Assembly (NCBI RefSeq): GCF_902459555.1
Contig: NZ_CABPSM010000004.1
Span: 124,001-188,000, forward strand
Source of the DNA: Pandoraea horticolens
GTDB taxonomy: Bacteria; Pseudomonadota; Gammaproteobacteria; Burkholderiales; Burkholderiaceae
Direction of reading: 5' to 3'
Length of the DNA: 64,000 nucleotides
Shown: positions 62,764 to 64,000 of the stretch, piece by piece
How positions within the stretch are numbered: position 1 is the stretch's first letter
Layout of the letters: each line of letters opens with the position of its first letter
Translations under genes and position numbers: made by a program
Notes under the pieces: model-generated
Databases searched by the model: none
The model's input: only the letters and a program-made list of their open reading frames with translations
Told to the model about the DNA's origin: nothing

Positions 62764-63600
62764 TCAGGCTTCGGGGGTGTCGCTCTCCTGATCTGTCTCT
62801 TCACTGCGGGCCCAGAAGAAGCGGTCGGGGAAATGGCGTCCCATGCCCGGACGAAACGCATTCTCCAGCACCTGCTGTAAATACTCCTGTGCTTCGCGTA
62901 CCGCCTCGGGCACGGCAAGGCCATTGGCGAGCATTGCGGTGACGGCGGCCGCCAGCGTGTCGATGGCGCCAGCCACGTTGTGGGGTGGACGATCCCAGGC
63001 GTCTTCGCGCACGACGCCGCCGTCGGCATAGAGCGTGTGCGTGAATTGCGGCGCGTTGCTGTCGCTCACCAGAACGAACTCGCAGCCGTTCTCCAGCAGG
63101 ATGGAGACCGCTTCGTCGAGCGAAAGATTCTCATTTTCCGTGACGGTCTGCGCCAGTGCAACGGCGCTGGCCGGGCTCACGACAAGTACACTGGCCTGCG
63201 GCACGAGGAGGTTGGCTGTAGCTTCGCGCAATTCGTCGGCCGAGAGCAGATGCTCCCCTGCCAATCCGAAATCGGGCGCTACAACGAGGGGTGTCTCGTC
63301 GTAATCGGCCACGATCTCGGCGATGGCCGCGACGTTTTCGGCGTTGATGGCGCTCCCGACCTTGAAGGCGGCGACGGGCATGTCCTCGAGCAGCATGCGC
63401 GCCTGGTCGGCGATCCAGTCCGGATCGATCGGTTGCACTTCATCGCAAGTGCGTGAGTCCTGGGAGGAGTAGCCGGTGAGCACCGACACGCCATAACCGC
63501 CCATGCTGGCGAAGGTGAGCAGGTCGGCCTGCACGCCAGTTGCCGAAGTGGGATCGGAGAGTCCGAAGGTCAGGAGAATAGGAGGGGATTCAGTGTGCAT
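62764..63600 (-). CDS. Divergent ThiD/PdxK-like kinase
   Basis: 278 residues from ATG 63600 (MHTESPPILLTFGLSDPTSA); the frame is open to 63654. The ribokinase-like fold of HMP-phosphate kinases is evident (TGVQADLLTFASMGGYGVSVLT; FKVGSAINAENVAAIAEIV). Two usual features are changed: the GSDPSGGAG-type substrate loop reads GLSDPTSATG, and the GTGC anion hole reads VAGAID, keeping an Asp but losing the Cys. The acidic C-terminal tail (SEETDQESDTPEA) is unusual. It may act in thiamine or B6 salvage or on another substrate. It is divergent from rubredoxin. Confidence 0.8.
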   Translation of the reverse strand: MHTESPPILLTFGLSDPTSATGVQADLLTFASMGGYGVSVLTGYSSQDSRTCDEVQPIDPDWIADQARMLLEDMPVAAFKVGSAINAENVAAIAEIVADYDETPLVVAPDFGLAGEHLLSADELREATANLLVPQASVLVVSPASAVALAQTVTENENLSLDEAVSILLENGCEFVLVSDSNAPQFTHTLYADGGVVREDAWDRPPHNVAGAIDTLAAAVTAMLANGLAVPEAVREAQEYLQQVLENAFRPGMGRHFPDRFFWARSEETDQESDTPEA

Positions 63601-63815
63601 GGAGGCAGGATAGACGGCGATCTGGTCAGGCCTTGGGTTCGTTGGTACCATCACGCCTTAAATGCCCGTTTCGGAGCGCTGAAAAGCGCCGTGGGCGCCA
63701 CCTGTCCGGACAATGCACCGGCCAAGGTTCCCACAACACCGCACGACATCTCTGCCGGCGGGGCCCGAAGCGGTTGACAAGCCATTGTAACGGAACGCTC
63801 GTCGCTGAAGAAAGA

Positions 63816-63986
63816 ATGGAATACAAGAGCTGGATGTGCCTCATTTGCGGTTGGATTTACGACGAAGAGGCAGGTTTGCCCGACGAGGGTATTGCACCCG
63901 GTACACGCTGGGAAGACGTACCCATCAACTGGACCTGCCCCGAGTGCGGTGCGCGCAAGGAAGACTTCGAGATGGTGCAGATCTGA
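63816..63986 (+). CDS. rubA: Rubredoxin
   Basis: 56 residues, small iron protein that carries electrons to oxidases or peroxide-detoxifying enzymes. The two iron-ligand pairs are CLICG and CPECG, separated by the expected spacing, with the usual DEGIAPGTRWEDVPINWTCP. The ATG at 63816 has a purine-rich GAAGAAAG upstream. The longer frame upstream overlaps the kinase gene and is rejected. Confidence 0.97.
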   Translation: MEYKSWMCLICGWIYDEEAGLPDEGIAPGTRWEDVPINWTCPECGARKEDFEMVQI

Positions 63987-64000
63987 GGCTGGGCGGCTCA

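Overview
The window is a high-GC bacterial chromosome segment, densely packed with genes on both strands. Gene content and order fit a betaproteobacterium of the Burkholderiaceae. The markers are a recA-recX-sucC-sucD-terC-pilin-PglL run, a miaB-phoH-ybeY-corC-lnt cluster joined to glyQ-glyS, a short-chain threonine dehydrogenase next to kbl, and NhaR and MHS-type transporters. Pandoraea or a close relative is my best guess, but that is inference from synteny. I see no phage, no complete insertion sequence and no CRISPR array.

Region by region. 1-8706 (minus strand): tRNA modification, ribosome maturation, envelope lipoprotein acylation and glycyl-tRNA synthetase (miaB, phoH, ybeY, a ChaC-like enzyme, corC, lnt, glyQ, 5' part of glyS). 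8806-11715 (minus): a Zn/Mn-type ABC uptake operon led by a possible 40-residue membrane peptide, with a palindrome upstream. 12481-17910 (plus): the prkA-yeaH-spoVR stress module with an overlapping glyoxalase-like gene. 17948-25189: a GGDEF protein, a four-gene osmoprotectant ABC importer and a YbdG-like mechanosensitive channel, so turgor control is a theme. 25305-28941: an OYE reductase, an MFS carrier and a divergent TetR regulator with a repeated operator-like sequence. 28996-33786: a chemoreceptor, an XRE-cupin regulator and the kbl-tdh threonine catabolism pair with a strong inverted repeat between regulator and operon. 33805-43641: small membrane protein, outer-membrane barrel, ABC transporter with a double-length permease, TPR glycosyltransferase-like protein, AI-2E family permease, NhaR, and a TerC protein behind a structured leader.

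43642-49600 differs from its neighbours. It is AT-richer at its left end and gene-poor. It carries one large protein of unknown function (979 residues, TIM-barrel-like pattern), a HAD phosphatase and a decayed LysR gene, and it ends at a tRNA-Met gene. This block is the best candidate for acquired or relic DNA.

49780-63986 returns to core functions: an MHS symporter, a TctE/TctD-like two-component system, recA with a clear LexA box, recX, a DUF2889 gene translationally coupled to sucC, sucD, a second TerC protein, a type IV pilin followed by a PglL-like O-oligosaccharyltransferase, a divergent ThiD-like kinase and rubredoxin.

Stop/start overlaps are unusually common (glyQ/glyS, phoH/ybeY, znuC/znuB, the small peptide/znuC, permease/ATPase, spoVR/VOC, DUF2889/sucC) and mark the operons clearly. 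No single undescribed system is proven here. The strongest leads are the 979-residue protein and its AT-rich surroundings, the peptide-led metal operon, a promoter-terminator unit between znuA and miaB, and an orphan minus-strand terminator near 19860.
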